Of a stretch of DNA of 64,000 nt, positions 16,902-24,847 are shown piece by piece. Origin of the DNA: DATENM01 sp045807765. Its GTDB lineage: Bacteria > Acidobacteriota > Blastocatellia > UBA7656. Every line of letters begins with the position of its first letter. Position 1 is the first letter of the stretch. The stretch is taken from the NCBI GenBank assembly GCA_045807765.1, contig JBJMGU010000152.1, positions 10,242 through 74,241 on the forward strand. The letters run 5' to 3'. The translations under genes and the position numbers were made by a program. The notes under the pieces are model-generated. The model saw only the letters and a list, made by a program, of their open reading frames with translations. It had not been told where the DNA came from and did not search any database.

Positions 16902-18695
16902 ATGAGTCTGATTCGTCTCGTCCCGCAAGCGCAACCCCAAGCCGATCTGAAAACCGTCTATGATGCTGTTGTCGTCGGCAGCGGCGCGGCGGGCGGCATG
17001 GCGGCGCACGTGCTGACTTCGCGCGGCATGAAAGTCCTGCTGCTCGAAGCCGGCAAAAAACTCAACATCGAAAAAGAACTGAAATCGATGGAGTGGCCCT
17101 ACGACCATCCGCGCCGCGGTCAGATGCCGCCCGACTCGCACGCGCTGTCGTTCAACGAATACAACATCCGCCAGCCGCCTTATGGCAAGGACATGAAATT
17201 CAATCACGTCTATTCTTATGTGCAGGGCTGGGGTGGCTCGGATTACAGCAAGAACATCGTCGTTGACGAGCGCGACCACCCCTACACCGGGACGAATTAT
17301 GCCTGGGTGCGGGCGCGCGTCTTAGGCGGCAAGACGAACATCTGGGGACGGCTGGCGCTCCGCCTGTCGGATTACGACTTCAAAGCCAAAACCCATGACG
17401 GCTACGGCGAAGACTGGCCCATCGCCTACAAAGACATCGCGCCTTATTACGACAAGGTTGACCTCTACCTCGGCATATCAGGCGTCAAAGAGAACCTGCC
17501 GCACCTGCCCGACAGCCTCTTTCAGCGGCCCGTGCGCTTGACGGCTGCCGAGATGAAGCTGCGCGCCGGCCTCAAGAAAATGGGCCGCGTCTTAACGCCT
17601 TATCGCGCCGGCGTGACCACCGATGGGCTGAAGCACAACCAGTATCGCAGCCGCTGTTACGGTCGCGGCGCGTGCAACCGCCGGGCGGGCGGCTGCGACA
17701 TTCACGCGGCTTTTGATTCGCCGACCGGGTTGATCTACCCGGCGATGGAAACCGGCAAGCTGACGTTGCGCACCAACTCCATCGCCCGCGAAATCACCGT
17801 GGATAAGAACACCGGCAAGGCCTCGGGCGTCAGCTTCATTGATTCAGAGACCGGCAAGACCTACGAGGCGAAAGCTAAAGTGGTGGTGATCGCCGCTTCG
17901 ACGCTGGAATCGGCGCGCTTGCTGCTGCTGTCGAAGTCCGAGAAGTACCCGAACGGCATCGGCAATTCAAGCAATCACGTCGGCCATAATTTCTGCGAGC
18001 ACATCATGGGGCCGGGCGTCACCGGGCTGGTCAAAGATCAAATCGCCAAGCCGCGCACCAATGATGATGGGCGACCGGGCAGCTTTTACATTCCGCGCTT
18101 CCGCAACCTGACGGACAAGCACGCCGACTTCATCCGTGGCTATGGCTTTGAAGGCGGCAGCGGCACGCAGATGCTCCCAGGTAACGCATTCGAGACGCCG
18201 GGCTTTGGCAAGGGCTATAAGAAAACGGTGCGCGATTACGCCGGCGCTTTCATCGAGATGGGCGCGTTCGGCGAAGTGCTGGCGCGGTATGAGAATTACG
18301 TTGACCTCGACCCTGAAGTGAAAGATAAGTGGGGCGTGCCGTCGCTGCGCTTCCATTACAAGTTCGGCGACAACGAGCACAAGATGGCCAAAGACATGGC
18401 GGCGACGGCGCAAGAGATGTTCGAATCTGCCGGCATCGAAATCATCGACGTCAACCGCACGGTGCTTACGGAAGGCTGGTCAATCCACGAGCTCGGCACG
18501 GCGCGCATGGGCGCGGACCCGAAGACTTCGGTGTTGAACCAGTTTCAACAATCGCACGACATTAAGAACCTCTTCGTCGTGGATGGCAGCAGCCACGTCA
18601 GCGCCTCGTGCCAGAACCCGACGTGGACGATTATGGCGCTCGCCTGGCGCTCGTGCGAGCACCTCGCCGACGAGTTCAAGAAAGGAAACATCTAA
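16902..18695 (+). CDS. GMC-family FAD-dependent dehydrogenase, large subunit (gluconate/glucose/fructose dehydrogenase type)
   Basis: Protein of 597 aa; ATG behind GAGAGGGTGCA. The FAD Rossmann motif is YDAVVVGSGAAGGMAAHVL (20-38). The GMC C-terminal domain carries the active-site pair, H529 in GWSIHELGTARMG and N572 in SASCQNPTW. Three cysteines, C252, C258 and C265 (CYGRGAC then NRRAGGC), lie where related dehydrogenases bind a 3Fe-4S cluster; cluster binding here is inference. Such enzymes oxidise sugars or sugar acids and pass electrons to a cytochrome or quinone. The Tat-dependent small subunit is encoded one base downstream, and probably carries the complex across the membrane. No cytochrome subunit follows. 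A relative lies at 61640-63340. Confidence 0.92.
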   Translation: MSLIRLVPQAQPQADLKTVYDAVVVGSGAAGGMAAHVLTSRGMKVLLLEAGKKLNIEKELKSMEWPYDHPRRGQMPPDSHALSFNEYNIRQPPYGKDMKFNHVYSYVQGWGGSDYSKNIVVDERDHPYTGTNYAWVRARVLGGKTNIWGRLALRLSDYDFKAKTHDGYGEDWPIAYKDIAPYYDKVDLYLGISGVKENLPHLPDSLFQRPVRLTAAEMKLRAGLKKMGRVLTPYRAGVTTDGLKHNQYRSRCYGRGACNRRAGGCDIHAAFDSPTGLIYPAMETGKLTLRTNSIAREITVDKNTGKASGVSFIDSETGKTYEAKAKVVVIAASTLESARLLLLSKSEKYPNGIGNSSNHVGHNFCEHIMGPGVTGLVKDQIAKPRTNDDGRPGSFYIPRFRNLTDKHADFIRGYGFEGGSGTQMLPGNAFETPGFGKGYKKTVRDYAGAFIEMGAFGEVLARYENYVDLDPEVKDKWGVPSLRFHYKFGDNEHKMAKDMAATAQEMFESAGIEIIDVNRTVLTEGWSIHELGTARMGADPKTSVLNQFQQSHDIKNLFVVDGSSHVSASCQNPTWTIMALAWRSCEHLADEFKKGNI

Positions 18696-18696
18696 A

Positions 18697-19356
18697 ATGC
18701 GGATTGCGGATTGCGGATTGCGGATTGAAGAAAGTGACGCTGAGAACACAGCGGCAAAACCAAAGGTTGACGGACAGGAGAGCGCGAGCGGCGACGCGTA
18801 CAACGTCACCCGTCGCGATATGCTGAAGCTGACCGCCACAGCGGCCATCAGCATTCCGCTTGTCGGATTGGCCAACGCGGCAGAGGCCGCGACCGAAGGC
18901 GCCGCGTCGGCAAAAGCGCCGCTCTTTTTCACTCCCGAAGAGTTCGCGATGGTGGATGAGATCACTGAGTTGATCATCCCGACCGACGAGCATTCACCGG
19001 GGGCGCGCGCCGCCGCCTGCGCCGCTTACATTGATGCGCGCCTCGCCGAGTCGTGGACGGAAGAGCCGAAGACCCAGTGGCGCGAAGGCTTGAAAGCGAT
19101 TGACGCGGTCTCGCAGGAGATGAACAGCAAGCCCTTCATGCAGGCGACAGCGGAACAGCGCATCGCTGTGCTGACGGCCATCTCGAAGAACGAGAAAGAC
19201 CCGAAGAAACCGGAAGAGCGTTTCTTCGGCGAGATCAAGCGCCGCACCGCCCACGCTTACTACTTGTCGAAGATCGGCATTCATCAGGAGATGGAATACA
19301 AAGGCAACGTGCCGATCAAAGAGTTCGTCGGCTTCGACGTTAGAACCAGTTCATAG
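18697..19356 (+). CDS. Gluconate 2-dehydrogenase subunit 3-like Tat protein
   Basis: Protein of 219 aa beginning one base after the GMC stop codon, with GAAAGG ahead. The Tat signal is NVTRRDMLKLTATAAISIPL (RR at 39-40) and ends near ANAAEA. The mature part (FFTPEEFAMVDEITELIIPTD; FMQATAEQRIAVLTAI; HAYYLSKIGIHQEMEYKGN) is the gluconate 2-dehydrogenase subunit 3 family. Its known role is to partner and export the folded flavoprotein. The first codons are unusual: four tandem GCGGATT units are read as MRIADCGLRI, so a repeat forms the N-terminus. An in-frame TTG at 18718 is an alternative start, but nothing beyond the repeat avoids it while keeping the Tat motif. Confidence 0.88.
   Translation: MRIADCGLRIEESDAENTAAKPKVDGQESASGDAYNVTRRDMLKLTATAAISIPLVGLANAAEAATEGAASAKAPLFFTPEEFAMVDEITELIIPTDEHSPGARAAACAAYIDARLAESWTEEPKTQWREGLKAIDAVSQEMNSKPFMQATAEQRIAVLTAISKNEKDPKKPEERFFGEIKRRTAHAYYLSKIGIHQEMEYKGNVPIKEFVGFDVRTSS
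18699..18726 (+). repeat. Four tandem GCGGATT heptamers overlapping a start codon
   Basis: Exact GCGGATT x4 at 18699-18726, beginning with the G of the ATG of the subunit-3 gene. No inverted partner arm is present nearby. The word has no stop codon in any frame on either strand, unlike the words in the intergenic copies. Confidence 0.92.
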
Positions 19357-19397
19357 CCGCCGATTTGCCAATGAAGTGTCAGAACTTGCTTAGAAAA

Positions 19398-19469
19398 CAT
19401 CCCCGCAGGGGATGGCGGCAATAGCCGGTGGCAACGCCACCGGCTATTGCCTATCGCCCTTTCAGGGCG
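19398..19469. repeat. Cluster of three perfect hairpins between convergent genes (REP/BIME-like)
   Basis: Three successive stem-loops: CATCCCC/GGGGATG (19398-19414, three-base loop), a 14-pair stem (19418-19431 with 19437-19450, loop CAACG), and CGCCCT/AGGGCG (19455-19469). They occupy the 121-base spacer between the converging subunit-3 and DUF1501 genes. The array may be a bidirectional terminator or a repeated extragenic palindrome; no other copy is in the window. Confidence 0.75.
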
Positions 19470-19477
19470 GCTCGCTG

Positions 19478-20839
19478 CTATCCCATAAATCCCAGATCGC
19501 GCACGCCGAAGTTGGCGAGCGTTGGAAAAACGGTGTCGAGCTGCGCGTCACTTGCGCCGAACCATTTGGCCAGCGTCGCGCCGTATTGCGCCAGCGATAC
19601 GCCGGGCAACATCACGCCGCGCGTGTCGGCATAATCATCGCCGGTCGCGTTGAAGTTGCTATAGTTGGTCATCAGCGGGTAGCGGCCATACATTCGCCCG
19701 CCCGCGACCGCGCCGCCGACGATGAAGTGGTGACTGCCCCAGCCGTGATCCGAGCCCGTTCCCGACGGCTGCAACGTCCGCCCGAAATCCGACAATGTGA
19801 AGCCGGTCACTTGATCGGCAATGCCCATCTCAACCGTCGCGTTATAGAAAGCGCCCATCGCCGCGCTGATCTGCATCAGTAAGCTCCATTGCTGATACGA
19901 CTGCCCGCCGTGCGTGTCGAAGCCGCTGAGGCCGGCGAAGAAGACCTGCCGCGCCGCGCCGAGCTGCGAGCGCAGGCTGATGATGCGGGCAATCTCTTTC
20001 AACTGGTTGCCGATCTGCGTCTGCGGGAAGGGCGTCATAAACGGCGTGCCGCCCGCCGCCGATTTGAGCAGCGGGTTGAGCGCCAGCGCATCGCTCATCG
20101 CCTTGTTGGCCGCCGCGATCATCTGGTTGCTGCTGCCGGCGGCGAGAATCTGCTGCTGCGCTGTCGCCCGCGCCTGCGCCGCCGTCGAAGGCCAGAGGCT
20201 CATAGCGTTCTGATCGAGATAGTTCCCCGGCTGCAAGCTCGCCGATTGGATAACGCTGCCGGTGCAGAAGAGCGCCTGGCCGTTCAGCGAAATTGACACG
20301 GGGAAGTTGGTGCCGGTGTTCGCCGCCTGCATGGCGTCTGCCGAGCGCCCGCCCCAGCCGCTCGCGCCAAAAGCGTTCGGGTAGCCGGTCTGCATCTGCT
20401 GTACTTGATCTGAGTGCGAGCGCAGGTTGGTCGGCAACTGGTTGTTGCTCTGAAAGTCCACATACGAAGTCGGGCGCACCAGCATGCCGACATTAGCAAG
20501 CACAGCCATGCGGGCTTGCTGATAAATGTTCTGCAACTCCGGCAAGCCATAGTGCAAACCGAACGCGCCCTGCACAGGGTCGCCAATGGCGAGCAACTGG
20601 CTCGGCGGCAGCGCCAGCGCGCCACGCGCCGCCTGATAGGTGCTGTATTGCGGATTACCGAGCGGCACGACAGTGTTGTGGCCGTCGTTGCCGCCGAACA
20701 TAAAGACGCAGACGAGCGCTTTGTAATCCTGAGCCGGTGCGGCGCTGGCTAAAGGCAAGCGCCCGAGCGCGGCCAGCATGCCAAAGCTCGCGCCCATCTG
20801 CATGAAACCGCGGCGTGAAACCTTATGTGTATTTTTCAT
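19478..20839 (-). CDS. DUF1501 family Tat-exported protein
   Basis: Protein of 453 aa. The second ATG (20839) is preferred because GAGG lies six bases ahead; an ATG at 20851 is possible. The Tat signal KVSRRGFMQMGASFGMLAAL has RR at 9-10 and ends near ASA. The mature part begins YKALVCVFMFGGNDGHNTVVPL, the sulfatase-like DUF1501 opening, with LSGFDTHGGQ and a late ALSDFGRT-type segment (TGFTLSDFGRTLQPSGTGSDHGWGSH). These resemble metal-binding features of alkaline-phosphatase-fold enzymes. Biochemical function is unknown. DUF1501 genes are typically paired with DUF1800 genes, as here, where DUF1800 ends 16 bases upstream. The two are almost certainly translated from one message and both exported. 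Confidence 0.92.
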   Translation of the reverse strand: MKNTHKVSRRGFMQMGASFGMLAALGRLPLASAAPAQDYKALVCVFMFGGNDGHNTVVPLGNPQYSTYQAARGALALPPSQLLAIGDPVQGAFGLHYGLPELQNIYQQARMAVLANVGMLVRPTSYVDFQSNNQLPTNLRSHSDQVQQMQTGYPNAFGASGWGGRSADAMQAANTGTNFPVSISLNGQALFCTGSVIQSASLQPGNYLDQNAMSLWPSTAAQARATAQQQILAAGSSNQMIAAANKAMSDALALNPLLKSAAGGTPFMTPFPQTQIGNQLKEIARIISLRSQLGAARQVFFAGLSGFDTHGGQSYQQWSLLMQISAAMGAFYNATVEMGIADQVTGFTLSDFGRTLQPSGTGSDHGWGSHHFIVGGAVAGGRMYGRYPLMTNYSNFNATGDDYADTRGVMLPGVSLAQYGATLAKWFGASDAQLDTVFPTLANFGVRDLGFMG

Positions 20840-20855
20840 CGTTTGCCTCATTGCG

Positions 20856-23174
20856 TTAGTGCTGTATCAGGTAATCGCCCGACGTCGCCGTCAAGTAAAG
20901 CACGGTCATGACGCGTTGATTATTGTCGGTCATCGCCGGCAGCGCGTTGATCAGCGCTGTGCGCATCTGCGGCGACATCCTGCCGTAGAGCAGCGCGTTG
21001 TCCACCGCGTTGATAAGCGCCGTCGAGCTGCCGGCGACGCTGACGAACGGCTGCAAGGCCGGGTTGATTGGCCAGGGGTTCGCCATATAGCTATACAAGA
21101 AGTTGGCGCGGTTGACGGCTTCGGTCGGCGAATAGATTTGAAACTCCGGCCCGAACAGTGGCGACTTCGGTACGTGATACATCGGCGAGTAATGGCCGAA
21201 GACCGATGGCGCGTCGAGTATGCCTTCGCCGAAGGTGTAGAAGATGTAAGCGAACTGCGACGCCGCGCCGGCCTGCATATTTAGCGCTCGCAGATAAGCG
21301 ATGTGCTGCTGTACAGGCGTGCGCAGACGGCCAAAGTCCGATGGCGGGCTGTCATTGCGCGCTTCCGCATCCATCAAGATGGCGCGGATCACCGCTTTCA
21401 TGTCGCCGCGCACACCCTGGCCATTGTCATTGAAGGCAGCGGCGACGCGCGCGATGTAGGCCGGGCTGGGATTGCTCGTAACCATTGCGCGGATCAAGCG
21501 CGTGGCAAGGAACGGGCCGATGTTCTGGTGATTGAAGAGAATATCCATCGCGCCGTCGAGGTCTTGCGCGTTCGTCTGATTCGCCGCGAGCGTCTGCCCA
21601 AGAATCGTCTTCTGCGTGTGGTCGTGGTAAGACAGGATGGGCAGCATCGGGCCGGGATAGTAATTCCAGTTCTGATACGCCGGCGGGATGCCCGTCGAGT
21701 TGCCATACGTCCAGCCCGTGAGCGCCAGCGCCATCTGCTTCACGTCGGTCTGCGTGTAAGTCGGCATCGGGTTGCCCTGCGCGTCCGTCTGCTGCGAGCC
21801 GTCCGGGTTCAGCTTCCACAGGCCGATGCTGAACAACTGCATTACCTCGCGAGCGTAGTTCTCGTTAGCGCCGCCGCTGATGCCGGGCCGCGCGCTGTTG
21901 ACCATGTCGAGATACTTGCCCATCGAAGCGTCCAGGGTGATCTCGCGCAGCAGCGTCCGGTAATTGCCGAAGGCGTTGCGGCTGAGCGCCTGCAACCACG
22001 GCACGATCTCGTTGCCATTGGTATTTTTGTTCATGGCGACGACGATGATTTCGCTGAGCGCGAACAGCACGCGCTGTCGCAGTTGATCCTGGCCGTTCAG
22101 GGCATTGCCATAGAAAGCGTCTACGGCGTCCGAGCGTTGCGCCGTCGCAAGCGATGGCCACGGCGATTCGGGCGTTGCGAACTGCTCATCAATGAACGCC
22201 TGGATGCCGACCTGACGGACGTGCGTCATCAGTTGCGGCGTCGAGCCGAAGGTGGCTTGATCGAGGAAGCGGCCATAGGTGATGGCCAGCGGGTCTTGAA
22301 TCGTCACGGTGGCCGTGCCCTGCGTAATGTTATCGGCCTGGCTCAACGCTGAAACGGTGACGACGCCCGCAGTCGGAACGGTGTTCGGCGCGGTGTACAG
22401 CCCGCTTTGTGTAATCGTGCCTACAGCCGGATCGCCGCCGGTCGCGCCGTTGACTTTCCAGGTCACCGCCGTGTTTGGCGTGCCCGATACGTTGGCTTGA
22501 AACTGCTGCGATGCGCCGGGCACCAGGCCGACCGAAGCCGGCGTCACATTCACCACCACGGTCGAAACGACTTTGACGGTAAGCGGCGTCGAGACTGCCG
22601 CCGGGCCGGGGTTGGCGACCGTGATGTTGAAGCTGCCAACCTGGGCGGCGGTGCCGGTCGCCGTGAGCTGTGTGGTCGAGATGAAGTTCGTCTGGAGCGG
22701 CGTGTTGTTCCACAAGACCTGCGCGCCGTTGACGAAGCGGCTGCCGTTGACGGTGAGGCTGAACGGGCCGGGCGGCAGCGTCGCCGAGACTACCGATGTC
22801 ACATAAGGCACCTGGTTGCGAACGGTGATCGTGCCGGCGGCAAAGGCCGTCGGGTCGGCAACGCTGGTGGCTTTGATGGTGACGGTATAATTGGGGGGCG
22901 GCACGGGAGGGGCCATATAAAAGCCCGTGCCGCTGATCGTGCCGACGGTGGCATCGCCTCCCGGAAGGTTGTTAATCGTCCAGGTGACGGCGGTGTTCGT
23001 CGCACCGACCACTTTGACGCTGTACTGGCGGGTGCTGCCGACAGGCATCGTCAGGTTGATCGGGTCAATGGCGACCGTCACGCCTACGGGCGGCGCGGCT
23101 TGCAGGACGGGAGCCAGCATAGTGAGGATCAAGAGAAGCGAGAATGTAAATCGCAAGATGGAATTTGGGCGCAC
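20856..23174 (-). CDS. DUF1800 family secreted protein with Ig-like/TIG N-terminal domains
   Basis: Protein of 772 aa. A GTG at 23174 behind AAAAGGAGAATCAAC is the best start; a longer frame to 23240 lacks a ribosome site. Residues 1-27 are a signal peptide (FTFSLLLILTMLAPVLQA). Two similar bacterial Ig-like domains (TMPVGSTRQYSVKVVG with AVTWTIN; LVPGASQQFQANVSG with AVTWKVNG) flank an IPT/TIG-like domain (VTSVVSATLPPGPFSLTVNG). From about residue 300 comes DUF1800: LDQATFGSTPQLMTHVRQVG, QRVLFALSEIIVV, ENYAREVMQLFSIGLWKLNPDG and QMALALTGW. Function is unknown; the Ig-like part suggests surface or polymer attachment. Upstream of and overlapping in translation with DUF1501. Confidence 0.92.
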   Translation of the reverse strand: MRPNSILRFTFSLLLILTMLAPVLQAAPPVGVTVAIDPINLTMPVGSTRQYSVKVVGATNTAVTWTINNLPGGDATVGTISGTGFYMAPPVPPPNYTVTIKATSVADPTAFAAGTITVRNQVPYVTSVVSATLPPGPFSLTVNGSRFVNGAQVLWNNTPLQTNFISTTQLTATGTAAQVGSFNITVANPGPAAVSTPLTVKVVSTVVVNVTPASVGLVPGASQQFQANVSGTPNTAVTWKVNGATGGDPAVGTITQSGLYTAPNTVPTAGVVTVSALSQADNITQGTATVTIQDPLAITYGRFLDQATFGSTPQLMTHVRQVGIQAFIDEQFATPESPWPSLATAQRSDAVDAFYGNALNGQDQLRQRVLFALSEIIVVAMNKNTNGNEIVPWLQALSRNAFGNYRTLLREITLDASMGKYLDMVNSARPGISGGANENYAREVMQLFSIGLWKLNPDGSQQTDAQGNPMPTYTQTDVKQMALALTGWTYGNSTGIPPAYQNWNYYPGPMLPILSYHDHTQKTILGQTLAANQTNAQDLDGAMDILFNHQNIGPFLATRLIRAMVTSNPSPAYIARVAAAFNDNGQGVRGDMKAVIRAILMDAEARNDSPPSDFGRLRTPVQQHIAYLRALNMQAGAASQFAYIFYTFGEGILDAPSVFGHYSPMYHVPKSPLFGPEFQIYSPTEAVNRANFLYSYMANPWPINPALQPFVSVAGSSTALINAVDNALLYGRMSPQMRTALINALPAMTDNNQRVMTVLYLTATSGDYLIQH

Positions 23175-23664
23175 GTTGATTCTCCTTTTCAATCCGGTTG
23201 CTTGATAATGCACAGTTGAGCCTTGCGAATGCGGGGGCATACGTCAGGTCGAGGCGAAGCCAATTCTCCTCATTTTGTTCGGAAGGGCAGTAGCTTAAAG
23301 GTGACCGGGGCTGCCACATTCCACTTTGGCGTTACGATTATTGCCAGAAAAGGGAAGCGTGTCACTACATGAATTGGTAGCAATAATTGATTGCCCCGGT
23401 CGCGGCGCACTCGGCTTCGATCAGCCGCGGAAAGCAGACCTCAAGCGAGTGGCCGTCGCCGTTCAACCCGCATGGGGAAGCGCATCGCCGCTTTCGTCGC
23501 CTTTATGATCCGGCGTCAGCCGAATGTGACCTTCATTCCAAACAACATGGTGCGCCGCCTCTCTGTCAGGAGATGCAGGCGCACCATGTCGTTAATCAAA
23601 TCTATGGCCACAGCGGTGAAAGGTCACCGCCCGACGAATCACGTTTTGATCGCTCGCGGGCGAA
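23175..23664. other. Noncoding 490-base spacer
   Basis: No supported gene. Two overlapping plus-strand reading frames of about 175 codons (23387-23918) have no ribosome site, no recognisable motifs, and run antisense into the coiled-coil gene. The region holds the leader and presumed promoter of the DUF1800 operon (not clearly seen) and a terminator-like hairpin at 23545-23589. Confidence 0.6.
23545..23589 (-). terminator. Hairpin terminator downstream of the coiled-coil protein gene
   Basis: ACATGGTGCGCC (23545-23556) and GGCGCACCATGT (23578-23589) form a perfect 12-base stem with further partial pairing inside. On the minus strand it begins 75 bases after the stop codon at 23665 and is followed by a TTGTTTGG tract. 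Confidence 0.55.
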
Positions 23665-24099
23665 TCACTGTCGCCGGCTCGACAGTCGCACAGGCGTGTT
23701 GGGCTGCGAGCGGCACGGGTCAGTCGGCTTCGACTGCGGCGCGCGGGCGGCTGCCGGCAGTGTGCGCTCGTCAAGCTTCAACAAGCCGCATTCGACTTCG
23801 CCGAGGCGGCCCTGCAAGAGGTTCAGCTCAAGGCGCAGGTGCTCGACTTGCGGATCGGCGGGGGCGGTCGCAGCCGGCTGGCGCTGCGCGTATTGCACCC
23901 GCTGTTGTAGCTGATTGATGTTCGATTCCATCTGGAAGAGGCGTTGTTCGAGGGTGCTGATGCGCCGGTCGAGACTCATTACATCCTGGGCCGGTGGCGC
24001 CGCGTTTGCGGAAGAGGCTGTGCCGGCGTGCGCCGACAATAAGGCAAGGGCGGTAAGACAGGCGATTGCAAAATAGAAAGCGTGCGTTGCTCTTTTCAT
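23665..24099 (-). CDS. Small exported coiled-coil protein, unknown function
   Basis: Protein of 144 aa; the ATG at 24099 has GGAGAAAG ahead, while a longer frame from 24156 does not. Residues 1-32 are a signal peptide (FYFAIACLTALALLSAHA). The mature chain contains a coiled coil (LDRRISTLEQRLFQMESNINQLQQRVQYAQ, about 58-90, given here as a region), a Pro/Ala spacer and a second helical stretch (VEHLRLELNLLQGRLGEVECGLL). Such proteins are often periplasmic trimerisation or scaffold elements; no family is recognised. It is followed on the same strand, in transcription order, by nothing until the DUF1800 leader. The neighbour at 24175 is transcribed in the same direction, 75 bases upstream. Confidence 0.75.
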   Translation of the reverse strand: MKRATHAFYFAIACLTALALLSAHAGTASSANAAPPAQDVMSLDRRISTLEQRLFQMESNINQLQQRVQYAQRQPAATAPADPQVEHLRLELNLLQGRLGEVECGLLKLDERTLPAAARAPQSKPTDPCRSQPNTPVRLSSRRQ

Positions 24100-24174
24100 G
24101 ATCTTTCTCCGATTATCTGCGCCCACCGCATGATAACCGGAGAAAGACAGGGACAACCAGCGCGCCGCCCGCTG

Positions 24175-24639
24175 TTAGCGGTCCTCGTCTTCTTCGCTGT
24201 CAACCCAGGCGTGCGCCGTTTCGCCGAGCCTCAGGCTATCGATGGCAAAGTGCTTGTACTCGTGAACCGCGGTCTCGTAATCGTAGCGCGTGTCGCCGGT
24301 CAGGCCGATCATCACCGGCGGGTCGCGTTCGAGATCGGTGTCGCCGACGATGTAGGCTTTGAACTCGTCGTCGTACCAGCGCCCCTGACGCAAGGTGACC
24401 GCCGAGCGCTCAAGCGTGTAGACGCGCCCGGCGACCTGCGGGAAATGGCCGGCGACTTCGAACTGTGCTTGCTTCCAGGCGCAGGGCAGCAGCGCTTCAA
24501 AACTCTGGCGCGGCGCTTTGGCGCATGTGCAAGGCTCGGGGCCGGGCGCGGTGACACGAAAACTGACGCTGCCGGACGACGAAGCCATCACCGGCAGAAG
24601 CATCAACATGGCGACGATAAGAATTAGTTTTGTCCACAT
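24175..24639 (-). CDS. Small exported protein, unknown function
   Basis: Protein of 154 aa. The ATG at 24639 (MWTKLILIVAMLMLLPVMAS) gives a clean signal peptide and has GAGGTGG ahead; a start ten codons earlier is less likely. The mature protein has three cysteines near its N-terminus (CTCAKAPRQ and LLPCAWKQ). A beta-rich middle follows (VYTLERSAVTLRQGRWYDDE, DPPVMIGLTGDTRYDYETAVHEYKHF) with an acidic tail (DSEEDEDR). The sequence HEYKH hints at a metal site but not the classical HExxH zinc motif. I do not recognise the family. It is transcribed with the coiled-coil protein (75-base gap). Confidence 0.7.
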   Translation of the reverse strand: MWTKLILIVAMLMLLPVMASSSGSVSFRVTAPGPEPCTCAKAPRQSFEALLPCAWKQAQFEVAGHFPQVAGRVYTLERSAVTLRQGRWYDDEFKAYIVGDTDLERDPPVMIGLTGDTRYDYETAVHEYKHFAIDSLRLGETAHAWVDSEEDEDR

Positions 24640-24847
24640 CTGAGGAAGCCACCTCTGGCGACACGCCAACCTGCGGCATCTTGCCGGGTGGCAAGACCGC
24701 CGGGTCTGCGATCAAACGTCAATCGTTAAATGCTTGTTTTGCCTTAAGGGGTCAGGACAAGCGACTACACGCAGTCAGGCTGCGCAACCGAATTATAAAA
24801 TGTTGTACGGCAGCGCGCCAGTGCTTTCAATTAGCGCAACAAAAAAA

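Noticed and set aside
21303..22352. 349-codon plus-strand frame opposite DUF1800
   Set aside because: Arg/His-rich antisense composition, no domain; the minus-strand gene has Ig-like and DUF1800 motifs across the same bases.
23387..23918. Two overlapping plus-strand frames of 175 codons
   Set aside because: They overlap each other and run antisense into the coiled-coil gene, with no ribosome site and no domain.
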